Shown here piece by piece: positions 48,272 to 56,991 of a DNA stretch of 64,000 nt. Within the stretch, counting starts at the first letter, position 1; the number at the start of each line of letters is the position of its first letter. Both the position numbers and the translations under genes were made by a program. The notes beneath the pieces were generated by a model. The model searched no databases and was not told the DNA's origin. It was given only the letters and a program-made list of their open reading frames with translations. The DNA is from Streptomyces sp. HPF1205 (GTDB taxonomy: Bacteria; Actinomycetota; Actinomycetes; Streptomycetales; Streptomycetaceae), in assembly GCF_020400825.1 (NCBI RefSeq), contig NZ_JAINVH010000003.1:124001-188000 (forward strand), in the 5' to 3' direction.

Positions 48272-48886
48272 TCAGCTCGGTCTCCCCGTGACGGAATTCG
48301 GATGGTGCTTCGTCGGATGATCGGTCGTGCGATCGTCCGCTCGCTCTTCCGGGTGATTGTGCGGGTGGTCAGCCTGCTGATCGCCCGCTTCTTCGTTCGG
48401 GTGATCTCCCCCGCGGATCTGATCGATGGCGTGCGCAACCAGAGGCGAGAGTACGGCCAGGCCGTCCTTCACTCCTCCGGTGGAACCGGGAAGGTTAACC
48501 ACAAGAGTGCGTCCACTCACCCCCGCGACGCCACGGGACAGCACAGCGGTCGCCACCTTCTGACGCCCTGCCGCGCGGATCGCCTCCGCGATCCCGGGTA
48601 CCTCGTAATCCAGCACCTCGCGGGTGACCTCCGGGGTCCGGTCGGTCGGCGAGATGCCGGTGCCGCCGGTGGTGACCACGAGGTCGTATGCCGCCTCGAC
48701 CGCCTCTCGCAGCACCTGCCCGACGGGGTCGCCGTCAGGCACGACTCGGGGCCCGTCAACCTCGAACCCGAGCTCTCGCAGCGCGGCGACGATCAGTGGC
48801 CCACCCCGGTCCTCGTAGACTCCGGCGGCCGCGCGATTGGAGGCGGTGACCGCCAGCGCCCGCATCGTGCGCGGCCGGCCGTTCAT
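48272..48886 (-). CDS. mog: Molybdopterin adenylyltransferase (Mog/MoaB family)
   Basis: 204 residues. MoaB/Mog fold: VVTTGGTGISPTDRTPE and LPGSTGGVKDGLAVL, the molybdopterin-binding loops. Adenylates molybdopterin before metal insertion. A 43-residue His/Asp/Glu-rich tail follows the domain. Its ATG overlaps the moaC stop. Confidence 0.9.
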   Translation of the reverse strand: MNGRPRTMRALAVTASNRAAAGVYEDRGGPLIVAALRELGFEVDGPRVVPDGDPVGQVLREAVEAAYDLVVTTGGTGISPTDRTPEVTREVLDYEVPGIAEAIRAAGRQKVATAVLSRGVAGVSGRTLVVNLPGSTGGVKDGLAVLSPLVAHAIDQIRGGDHPNEEAGDQQADHPHNHPEERADDRTTDHPTKHHPNSVTGRPS

Positions 48887-49365
48887 GACCGGCGCCAGTC
48901 GCCGGACTGACCGCCGGTCTTCGCTTCGACCCGGACATCGGTGATGACCGCACCCTTGTCGAGCGCCTTCACCATGTCCACCACAGCGAGCGCGGCGACG
49001 CTCACCGCGGTCAGCGCCTCCATCTCCACCCCGGTGCGGTCGGTGGTCTTCACGGTGGCAGCGATCTCGACGGCGTCATCGGCCACCGCCAAGTCGACGG
49101 TGACGCCCGACAGAGCCAGCGGATGACACAGCGGGATCAGCTCCGAGGTGCGCTTGGCGCCCATGATTCCCGCGATCCGCGCGGTGGCCAAAGCATCGCC
49201 CTTGGGGACACCCGCGCCACGGAGCAACTCCACGACGCGTGGTGCCACGAGGACGCGTCCCGTGGCACGCGCTGTGCGCGCGGTGACGTCCTTGGCGGAG
49301 ACGTCGACCATTCGGGCCGCGCCGGCCTCGTCGATGTGGGTGAGGTGGTCCTGGGCGCTGCTCAT
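48883..49365 (-). CDS. moaC: Cyclic pyranopterin monophosphate synthase
   Basis: Early molybdenum-cofactor enzyme. 160 residues: MVDVSAKDVTARTARATG, GTP/substrate loop KGDALATARIAGIMGAK and catalytic LCHPLALSGV with TGVEMEALTA. Between glp/moeA and mog on the same strand. Confidence 0.95.
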   Translation of the reverse strand: MSSAQDHLTHIDEAGAARMVDVSAKDVTARTARATGRVLVAPRVVELLRGAGVPKGDALATARIAGIMGAKRTSELIPLCHPLALSGVTVDLAVADDAVEIAATVKTTDRTGVEMEALTAVSVAALAVVDMVKALDKGAVITDVRVEAKTGGQSGDWRRS

Positions 49366-49453
49366 CGTTCTCCCGGTGCGGTCTGTTGGGCAGACACCGT
49401 ACCGGCACGTGCCCGCCCCGGGACGGCCGGTACGGGGTCGCGGATCACGCGCT

Positions 49454-50779
49454 TCACTGGTCGAGCAGGATCACGTCCACTTCGGCACCCGCGGCCACGG
49501 AGGTGTCGGCTTCCGGTACGACGATCAACGCGTCGGCGTGCGCCAGAGCCTTCACCAGGTGCGAGCCGGAGCCACCCACAGGAGTGACCGTACCGGTCAT
49601 ACGATCGTAATGCCCGCGGAGGTACTGTCGCTTCCCGGACGGTGACTCCTCGATGCCGACGACGCACACGGCTCGTACGACCTCCCGATGAACGGTCGCT
49701 GCGCCCATAAGTGTGCGGATCGCCGGTCGTACGAACAGCTCGAACGACACATAGGCGCTCACCGGGTTGCCCGGCAACGCGAACAACGGGACACGGTCGG
49801 GGCCGATACGCCCGAACCCTTGTGGTTTGCCCGGCTGCATGGCGAGCCTGCGGAACTCCACGAAGCCCGCGCTGTCCTCCGCCTGGTCCCCGAAGGAGCC
49901 GCCGAGCGTCGACAGCGCCTCCTTGACCACGTCGTACGCGCCGACGCTCACTCCGCCGCTCGTGACGATCATGTCGGCGCGGATGAGTTGATCCTCGATC
50001 GTGGCGCGAAGCGTCTCGACCTCGTCGGTGACGGCACCCACTCGGTACGCGATGGCACCGGCCGCTCTCGCCGCGGCCGTGAGCGCGAAGCTGTTGGAGT
50101 CGTAAATGCTGCCGGGACGAAGCTCTTCGCCGGGCTGTACGAGTTCGCTGCCGGTGGACAGCACGACGACGCGCGGCCGCGGCCGGACCGCCACGGTGCC
50201 TCGTCCGATGGCCGCCAGCAGCCCGATCTGCGGGGGACCCAGCACGGTCCCCGCGGCCAGTGCCAGTTCGCCGGCGGCCGCGTCGCTGCCGCGGGCACGT
50301 ACGAACTGTCCGGACTGCGCGGGCCGGTGCACCCGCACCTCGCCGCTGGCCCCCCTCGGGTCCGAAGCGCGCGGCGCCATGGCGGCGGCCGGGCCGCCGC
50401 CAGTGCCCCCGTCGGTCCACTCGACGGGCACGACCGCCTCGGCCCCCGGCGGCAAAGGGGCGCCTGTCATGATCCTGGCAGATTGGCCGGGCCCCACCGT
50501 CGGCAGCTCGCCGGCGCCGGCAGCCACGTCGCCGATCACGTCGAGGACGGCGGGGTGCTCCCGGGTGGCCGCGGCGACATCGGCGGTCCTCACCGCGTAC
50601 CCGTCCATGGAGCTGTTCTCGAAGGGCGGGAGCGCCACCGGCACCGTCACGTCCTCGACCAATACGCATCCTTGCGCATCAAGCAGTTGCAGCTCGATCC
50701 GCTCCAGCGGGGCCAGCCGGCCCAAGACGCTGTTCAGGTGCTCGGTGACGGACCACACACGGTCGGCGCCCTGGCTCAC
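49454..50779 (-). CDS. glp: Gephyrin-like protein Glp / MoeA family molybdopterin molybdenumtransferase
   Basis: 441 residues with the three MoeA domains: N-terminal swivelling region with LPPFENSSMDGYAVRTADV, the MoaB-like domain TSGGVSVGAYDVVKEAL (the Asp needed for molybdate insertion is present), LPGNPVSAYVSFELF, and a C-terminal beta-barrel. In corynebacteria the gene in this place between galU and rimJ encodes Glp, which binds FtsZ and the membrane receptor GlpR. GTG 50779 overlaps the galU stop (GTGA). With moaC and mog beside it, it may also serve molybdenum cofactor synthesis. Confidence 0.88.
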   Translation of the reverse strand: MSQGADRVWSVTEHLNSVLGRLAPLERIELQLLDAQGCVLVEDVTVPVALPPFENSSMDGYAVRTADVAAATREHPAVLDVIGDVAAGAGELPTVGPGQSARIMTGAPLPPGAEAVVPVEWTDGGTGGGPAAAMAPRASDPRGASGEVRVHRPAQSGQFVRARGSDAAAGELALAAGTVLGPPQIGLLAAIGRGTVAVRPRPRVVVLSTGSELVQPGEELRPGSIYDSNSFALTAAARAAGAIAYRVGAVTDEVETLRATIEDQLIRADMIVTSGGVSVGAYDVVKEALSTLGGSFGDQAEDSAGFVEFRRLAMQPGKPQGFGRIGPDRVPLFALPGNPVSAYVSFELFVRPAIRTLMGAATVHREVVRAVCVVGIEESPSGKRQYLRGHYDRMTGTVTPVGGSGSHLVKALAHADALIVVPEADTSVAAGAEVDVILLDQ

Positions 50780-51684
50780 TCTTGCATCTCCTCGGTGACG
50801 TAGGACCGCAGCCAGCTCCGGAATTCCGGACCCAGGTCATCACGTTCGCATGCCAGTCGGACAATCGCACGCAGGTAGTCGCCGCGGTCACCGGTGTCAT
50901 AGCGGCGCCCTCTGAAGACGACGCCGTGCACAGGCCCACCGTGGACGTCGCGGCCCGACAGCTCACGCAGGGCGTCGGTGAGCTGGATCTCGCCGTTCCT
51001 GCCGGGCTCGGTCTTCTTGAGCACCTCGAAGACGGCGGGGTCGAGAACATACCGGCCGATGACCGCATAGGAAGACGGCGCCTGGCCTGTGTCGGGTTTC
51101 TCCACCAGATCAGTCACCCGAACGACGTCACGGTCGCCGGTCGGAACTATGGCGGCGGATCCGTACATGTGGATCTGCGCGGGGTCGACCTCCATGAGGG
51201 CGATGACACTGCCGCCATGTTGCTCCTGCACGTCGATCATGCGGGCGAGCAGTGGATCACGGGGATCGATGAGGTCGTCACCCAGGAGAACGGCGAAGGG
51301 CTGGTCGCCTACGTGCGGTTCGGCGCAGAGGACAGCGTGGCCCAGCCCCCTGGGGTCACCCTGGCGTACGTAGTGGATGGTCGCCAGGTCACTGGATTCG
51401 CGCACGCGGGCAAGACGCGACTCGTCACCTTTGCGAGTGAGTGCCTCCTCCAGTTCGTAGTTGCGGTCGAAGTGGTCCTCGAGGGGGCGCTTGTTGCGTC
51501 CGGTGATCATCAGAACGTCCGACAGTCGCGCGGAAACAGCCTCCTCGACCACGTACTGGATCGCCGGCTTGTCGACAACCGGCAGCATCTCCTTGGGCGT
51601 CGCCTTCGTCGCCGGGAGGAAGCGCGTGCCGAGACCGGCCGCGGGGATGACGGCCTTGCTGATCCGTGTACGTGAGTGCGTCAT
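50776..51684 (-). CDS. galU: UTP-glucose-1-phosphate uridylyltransferase
   Basis: 302 residues: AVIPAAGLGTRFLPATKATPKEMLPVVDKP nucleotide-binding motif, FAVLLGDD, EKPDTGQAPSSYAVIGRYVLDP, and YDTGDRGDYLRA near the C-terminus. Makes UDP-glucose for envelope glycans and UDP-galactose. ATG 51684; a GTG three codons upstream also fits. Head of the division-locus operon, divergent from the 5-FTHF cyclo-ligase. Confidence 0.95.
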   Translation of the reverse strand: MTHSRTRISKAVIPAAGLGTRFLPATKATPKEMLPVVDKPAIQYVVEEAVSARLSDVLMITGRNKRPLEDHFDRNYELEEALTRKGDESRLARVRESSDLATIHYVRQGDPRGLGHAVLCAEPHVGDQPFAVLLGDDLIDPRDPLLARMIDVQEQHGGSVIALMEVDPAQIHMYGSAAIVPTGDRDVVRVTDLVEKPDTGQAPSSYAVIGRYVLDPAVFEVLKKTEPGRNGEIQLTDALRELSGRDVHGGPVHGVVFRGRRYDTGDRGDYLRAIVRLACERDDLGPEFRSWLRSYVTEEMQE

Positions 51685-51765
51685 GCCGTGCACCATAGCC
51701 GTCGAGTATGTGCAGAAGATGAAGAACTGGTTGATTATGGCTGATAGGCGACGATTGTGCGTGGT

Positions 51766-52359
51766 ATGAGCGAAGCACGGGCACAGAAGGCGGAATTGCG
51801 GCGGCAACTGCTGGAGTCCAGAGGCAGGTTGAGCGCCGATGAACGCAAGGCGGCGGGTAGGGCGCTGGGGAAGAGAGTACGTGACCTGCCGGAGCTGGCA
51901 AGCGGTGGGACCGTTGCCGCCTACATCTCCATGGGCACGGAGCCAGGCACTCAGGAGATCGTCGAGTCCATGCGGAGTGCCGGCACCCGCGTCCTGCTGC
52001 CCGTCCTCCTGCCCGACAACGACCTCGACTGGGCCGAGTACGACGGCCCCGCGGCCCTGGAACGCACCCGGCGCGGTCTTCTGGAACCCACCGGCCCGCG
52101 GCTCGGCCCGCAGGCGGTCACCGCGGCCGACGCAATCCTGCTGCCCGGCCTCGCCGTGGATGTCCATGGCGTCCGGCTGGGTCGCGGTGGCGGCTCGTAC
52201 GACCGGGTCCTGGCGCGACTACGCGTGGCTGGTGTGCACCCGCCGCTCATGCTGCTGCTGTACACGCACGAGGTGGTCGGGTCCGTGCCAAGGGAACCTC
52301 ACGACCACCTCGTGGACGTCGCGATCACCCCTGAGGGTGTACATCGCTTCCCACGCTGA
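51766..52359 (+). CDS. 5-formyltetrahydrofolate cyclo-ligase
   Basis: 197 residues. Start KAELRRQLLESRGRLSADERK; ATP/substrate site LLPGLAVDVHGVRLGRGGGSYDR (G-x-G-x-G-x-Y-D) is intact. Recycles 5-formyl-THF to methenyl-THF. Conserved divergent neighbour of galU in actinobacteria (Rv0992c/Rv0993). Confidence 0.93.
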   Translation: MSEARAQKAELRRQLLESRGRLSADERKAAGRALGKRVRDLPELASGGTVAAYISMGTEPGTQEIVESMRSAGTRVLLPVLLPDNDLDWAEYDGPAALERTRRGLLEPTGPRLGPQAVTAADAILLPGLAVDVHGVRLGRGGGSYDRVLARLRVAGVHPPLMLLLYTHEVVGSVPREPHDHLVDVAITPEGVHRFPR

Positions 52360-52395
52360 CGTCATCCGCCGCCTAGGGTGCGCCTCTAAGGGCCG

Positions 52396-55113
52396 CTAAG
52401 GAGTGAGCGCCATCTTCTGCTTCGCGGCCTTGTCCACCTGGGCGTCGGAGAAGTACCACGGCAGCAGCTCGCCGGCCGCCCATTTGCCGGTCTGGTCGGT
52501 GTAGTGCGCGTTGTAGGCGTGGCCGGAGGCGCCGGTGAGGTTGATCCAGCGGGACTTGTCGAAGTCCTGCAAGTTGACGATCATCCGCATCGAGGGCACC
52601 CAGACGACGTCGTAGCCGCCCGCCGCGTCCCACCCGGTGGCGTCGACGGCCGCCTCGCCGCCGCTGAGCTGCCAGGAACCGCGGTTGAGCATCCATTTGA
52701 CGATGCCGGGGCCGTCTGTCCCCAGGGTCTGGTTCTTCAGCGTCAGCTTGTGCAGCCTGCCCCAGCTCCAGGTGTTGATGTCCTTGCCGAGCTTGGCCGT
52801 CAGCTCGTAGCGGGCGTCCTTCATGGCCTGCTCGAGCAACTGGTCGCGGGTGCTGTGGTGCGCCTTGCCGGGATCGCCGCTGAAGAAGGCGGTGGTGGAC
52901 AGTGTCCACCACGGGTTGTTCGCGTCGGGGAGGATCTTGCGCACAACCTCGAACCAGCGATCACTGCCGTCCGGCTGGGCCTCGTCGGGGTCGCGCTCTC
53001 CGCATTCGCGCACTGTGCCGCTGCTGCCGTCCAGGTTGTCCACGGGACCGGTCTGGCCCGCGGGCGGCACCCGCAGGCATTGACCCTTGGGCCTGAGCTC
53101 CTTGGGCAGTTTGTTGCCGAAGGCGAGTTTGAGCACATTGCGCCAGACCGCGTTGAAGTATGCGGCTGCCGCCGAGTCCGAGTCCTGGTTGTAGTCCCAT
53201 CCTTCGAGTAGCTGTTGTGCGTGACGTACGTAGTCGCCCTTGTCGTTCCTTACGTCGACTTTCAGCAGATAGGGCACCAGGAGCTTGGCGATCTCGCTGC
53301 TGTCGTCGTTCTGCATCGACTGCATGTCGTCCATGGAGATCTTGCCGTTGTCCTGGATCTTCGACTGGATGAGGTCGTTGATCCGCTGGCTGCGGGTGCC
53401 GTATCCCCAGTCGCTGGTCAGGAGGTACGGGTACTTGCTCTGGTCGATGACCGCCTGGTTCGCTGTGACGATGTAGCCGCGCTTGGGGTTGTACTCGTAC
53501 GGCATCGCCTTGAACGGGATGTACTTGGTCCAGGTGTAGTGCGAGTCCCACCCAGGCACTGGATAGGCGCCGTCGACGCCCTTGGCGCGGATCGGGATCT
53601 GACCGGGCGCCTGGTAGCCGATGTTGCCCTTGGTGTCGGCGTAGACGAGGTTCTGTGACGGTACGGCGAAGTCGGCGGCGGCCGATCGGAACTCGCGGAA
53701 GTCCTGGGCCCGGTCGAGTGCGAAGACGGAGTCCATCGTCTTCGAAGGGGTGAGTGCCGTCCACTTCAGGGCGACGGCGTAACCACTGTTGACGCCACCC
53801 GGCGCATCGGTCACCGGTGCCGTCTGCCCGACCTCGCGGATCTGGTCGTCGCGGTCGGAGATGATCGGACCGTCGTGGGCGGTCTCGCGAACGGTGATGG
53901 TACGGGGCTTGCCGCCCGCCACCTTTATGGTCTCCTGGCGAGTGGTGAAGGGGACCTGCTTGCCGTCGTACAGGTAGGTGTTGGCGGTCACCTTCTCGAG
54001 GTACAGGTCGGTGACGTCGGCGCCCAGGTTGGTCATGCCCCAGGCGATGTCCTGGTTGTGGCCGATTATCACACCCGGCATTCCGGAGAAGGTGTAGCCG
54101 GCGACGTCGTACGGACACGCGGCGCCGACCGTACGACAGTGCAAACCCATCTGGTACCAGATCGAAGGAAGCTCCGGCGCCAGGTGGGGGTCGTTGGCCA
54201 GCAACGGCTTGTGGGTGGTCGTGTACTTGCCGGACACCACCCAGGCGTTGGAACCGATGCCACTGCCGTTCGGACCGAGGAGTGCGGGCACCTGGTCGAC
54301 GATCCGGGAGATTCCCGCCAGCTGGCTGTTCACCGCGCTGCTCAGGCCCTGCGGCGCGCTGGATCCGGCCGGCCGGTACGTCCTCGTACTCGGATCGACG
54401 GACCCGGCGTCGACGATCGGACGGTGCCGGCTGTACGGATACGCCGGGTACAGCTGCTTGATCTGCGCCTGGCTGAGGCGGCTGGTCATCAGGGAACGGT
54501 CGATCTCGTCCTGCATGTTGCCGCGCAGGTCCCACGCCATCGCCTTGAGCCAGGCGACCGAGTCGACCGGTGTCCACAGCTCCGGCTTGTAGTTGTTGCG
54601 GAACGACAAGGCGGCGTACTCCAGCGAGAGGGCCGCGCCGCTGTGGTCCTGCAGATAGGCGTTGACGCCGGCGGTGTACGCCTGGAGGTACCGCTTGGTC
54701 GTCGGGTCCAGCAGGTGGTCGTACTCCTGCTGCGCGACGCCGTGCCAGTCGAGCGTGCGCAGGAAGGCGTCGGTCTCCACCTGGCCCTTGCCGAACATCT
54801 CCGACAGTCGGCCGGAGGTGAGGTGGCGGCGCACGTCCATCTCGTAGAAGCGATCCTGCGCCTGGACGAATCCCTGGGCGCGGAAGAGGTCCTCCGGCGT
54901 GTCCGCGTAGATCTGCGGGATGCCGTTGGCGTCACGCTTGACGTCGACCGGCCCCTGCAGCCCCTTGAGCTTCAATGAGCCCGAGGTCTGCGGGAAGGAC
55001 GCCCGTACGGTGCTGACGCTCCAGTACGACCCGTAGCCGAGACCTCCCACCAGCAGCAGCACGATCGTGATCACGATGAGGCGTACGCGGCGGGACTTCT
55101 TCCGTGCGGGCAT
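52396..55113 (-). CDS. Penicillin acylase family (Ntn-hydrolase) membrane-anchored protein
   Basis: 905 residues: one N-terminal helix (LIVITIVLLLVGGLGYGSYW), signature PVDVKRDANGIPQIYADTPEDLFRAQGFVQAQDRFYEMDVRR, and autoprocessing site GSGIG-SNAWVVSG, cutting before Ser288 to release the alpha and beta chains. Acts outside the cell, perhaps on acyl-homoserine lactones, lipopeptides or penicillins; not decidable. ATG 55113 with GAAGGA upstream. Convergent with the cyclo-ligase, 36 bp apart. Confidence 0.9.
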   Translation of the reverse strand: MPARKKSRRVRLIVITIVLLLVGGLGYGSYWSVSTVRASFPQTSGSLKLKGLQGPVDVKRDANGIPQIYADTPEDLFRAQGFVQAQDRFYEMDVRRHLTSGRLSEMFGKGQVETDAFLRTLDWHGVAQQEYDHLLDPTTKRYLQAYTAGVNAYLQDHSGAALSLEYAALSFRNNYKPELWTPVDSVAWLKAMAWDLRGNMQDEIDRSLMTSRLSQAQIKQLYPAYPYSRHRPIVDAGSVDPSTRTYRPAGSSAPQGLSSAVNSQLAGISRIVDQVPALLGPNGSGIGSNAWVVSGKYTTTHKPLLANDPHLAPELPSIWYQMGLHCRTVGAACPYDVAGYTFSGMPGVIIGHNQDIAWGMTNLGADVTDLYLEKVTANTYLYDGKQVPFTTRQETIKVAGGKPRTITVRETAHDGPIISDRDDQIREVGQTAPVTDAPGGVNSGYAVALKWTALTPSKTMDSVFALDRAQDFREFRSAAADFAVPSQNLVYADTKGNIGYQAPGQIPIRAKGVDGAYPVPGWDSHYTWTKYIPFKAMPYEYNPKRGYIVTANQAVIDQSKYPYLLTSDWGYGTRSQRINDLIQSKIQDNGKISMDDMQSMQNDDSSEIAKLLVPYLLKVDVRNDKGDYVRHAQQLLEGWDYNQDSDSAAAAYFNAVWRNVLKLAFGNKLPKELRPKGQCLRVPPAGQTGPVDNLDGSSGTVRECGERDPDEAQPDGSDRWFEVVRKILPDANNPWWTLSTTAFFSGDPGKAHHSTRDQLLEQAMKDARYELTAKLGKDINTWSWGRLHKLTLKNQTLGTDGPGIVKWMLNRGSWQLSGGEAAVDATGWDAAGGYDVVWVPSMRMIVNLQDFDKSRWINLTGASGHAYNAHYTDQTGKWAAGELLPWYFSDAQVDKAAKQKMALTP

Positions 55114-55291
55114 CGCTGTCCTTCGAGGGGGCAGGGCGGACCGGTGATCCAGGTGCTCGTTGTGCAAGGGCAACCTTAGGCGCAGTCGCCAGGTGCGTCG
55201 GACGCGGCTTCCCCTGGCTGCGAGGTGGACCAAGCAACGTCAAGGGAGGGTAAAATATTAGACAAGGAAACGAAGTTGAAAGGACCGCGCC

Positions 55292-56785
55292 CTGACAGTC
55301 CACCACCTCAACGAGATCCTCCTGATCGGCGCCGCTGTGTTGCTGGTGGCCGTCGTCGCCGTACGTCTGGCCTCGCGCAGCGGACTGCCCACCCTGTTGA
55401 TCTACCTCGCCATCGGTGTGGTGATTGGACAGGACGGCCTGTTCGGCTTCACCTTCGACGACGCGCAACTCACCGAGGTGCTGGGATACGCGGCACTTGT
55501 GGTGATCCTGGCCGACGGTGGCCTCGGCACCAAGTGGCACGAGATCAAGCCAGTGGTGCCGGCCGCGGCCGTACTGTCCACTGTGGGGCTGCTGGCGAGT
55601 GTGTTCGTTACCGCCGCGGCCGCGCATTGGCTGGTGGGACTGGAGTGGCGTCCGTCGCTCATCATCGGCGCCGTGGTGTCGTCCACGGACGCAGCGGCGG
55701 TGTTCTCCGTACTGCGAAACGTTTCGCTTCCCAAACGGGTGACCGGCGTCCTGGAGGCGGAGTCGGGGTTCAACGACGCCCCAGTGATCATCCTCGTGGC
55801 CGCCTTCGCCACCACAGGCCCGGTCCACCAGTGGTACAGACTGATCGGCGAGATGGCCGTGGAACTGGCTATCGGCGCCGCGCTCGGCGTTGCGGTGGGT
55901 TGGATCGGCGCCTATGGCCTCAAGCGGGTGGCGCTACCGGCGTCAGGTCTCTATCCGATTGCCGTGCTGGCGATCGCGGTCGCCGCATATGCGGTCGGCG
56001 CCCTGGCGCACGGTTCCGGCTTCCTTGCCGTCTATCTCGCCTCGCTCGTCCTGGGCAACGCCAAACTCCCGCACCGGCCCGCCACGCGCGGCTTCGCCGA
56101 GGGGCTGGGCTGGATCGCGCAGATTGGCCTGTTCGTGCTCCTGGGCCTGCTGGTCACTCCGCACGAACTGGGCGACGACATCGTGCCCGCGATTGTCATC
56201 GGCCTGTTCCTCACCTTCGTGGCACGTCCGGCGTCGGTTGTGCTCAGCCTCACGCCCTTCCGCACGCCTTGGCGCGACCAGGCGCTCATGTCGTGGGCGG
56301 GACTGCGGGGAGCCGTGCCGATCGTGCTCGCGACGATTCCCATGGTGTCGGGGACAGCTGACAACAAGCGGATCTTCAATATCGTTTTCGTACTCGTGAT
56401 CTTCTACACATTGGTGCAGGGTCCGACACTCCCCTGGCTGGCCCGCTCCCTACGGCTCGGCGAGGCCGGACTGGGCGACGCGGCCGACCTCGGCATCGAG
56501 TCGGCGCCTTTGGAGCGGCTGCAGGGTCACCTGTTGTCTGTGACAATTCCCGACGGCTCGCGTATGCACGGCGTCGAGATCAACGAGCTACGCATGCCTG
56601 CGGGCTCGGCCGTCACTCTTGTGGTCCGCGAGGGGTCCAGTTTTGTGCCGTCGCCGACAACCGTCCTGCGGCGAGGTGACGAACTGCTGGTCGTGGCCAC
56701 CGACCCGGTACGGGACGCGGCCGAGGACAGGCTGCGGGCGGTGGGCCGCGGTGGAAAGCTCGCCGGTTGGCTGGGAGAGCAGTGA
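55292..56785 (+). CDS. K+/H+ antiporter (NhaP2/CvrA type) with C-terminal TrkA-C domain
   Basis: About 497 residues: twelve to thirteen hydrophobic helices of the CPA1 type (conserved acidic residues in SSTDAAAV and ESGFNDAP), then a cytoplasmic RCK_C/TrkA_C domain (LLSVTIPDGSRMHGVEINELRMPAGSAVTLVVREG). Expels K+ or Na+ in exchange for protons. The likely start is CTG at 55292, eight bases after AAGGA, giving TVHHLNEILLIGAAVLL; the first ATG/GTG/TTG in frame (GTG 55337) lies inside the first helix. Confidence 0.88.
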   Translation: MTVHHLNEILLIGAAVLLVAVVAVRLASRSGLPTLLIYLAIGVVIGQDGLFGFTFDDAQLTEVLGYAALVVILADGGLGTKWHEIKPVVPAAAVLSTVGLLASVFVTAAAAHWLVGLEWRPSLIIGAVVSSTDAAAVFSVLRNVSLPKRVTGVLEAESGFNDAPVIILVAAFATTGPVHQWYRLIGEMAVELAIGAALGVAVGWIGAYGLKRVALPASGLYPIAVLAIAVAAYAVGALAHGSGFLAVYLASLVLGNAKLPHRPATRGFAEGLGWIAQIGLFVLLGLLVTPHELGDDIVPAIVIGLFLTFVARPASVVLSLTPFRTPWRDQALMSWAGLRGAVPIVLATIPMVSGTADNKRIFNIVFVLVIFYTLVQGPTLPWLARSLRLGEAGLGDAADLGIESAPLERLQGHLLSVTIPDGSRMHGVEINELRMPAGSAVTLVVREGSSFVPSPTTVLRRGDELLVVATDPVRDAAEDRLRAVGRGGKLAGWLGEQ

Positions 56786-56991
56786 CCCGCTTGCCGGACG
56801 AGGTGCAGACGCCCGGGCGCTCATCCGCGTGCACGGTTTCGTATGCTGGTCCAGTAATTGTCGAGTACAACCTCTGCCTGACGCAGGGCCGGCGCGGTTT
56901 CCCGCGCTGAGCGGACGGCCCTCGGCGCAAAGGCGTACGGCATGTCCGTGCCCGCCCGTCACGCGCTACCAGGCGGCAGAAAGTTCATTTC

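Noticed and set aside
46443-50779. A complete molybdenum-cofactor operon
   Set aside because: Only moaC, mog and a moeA-like gene are present; moaA, moaD, moaE and mobA are missing from the window.
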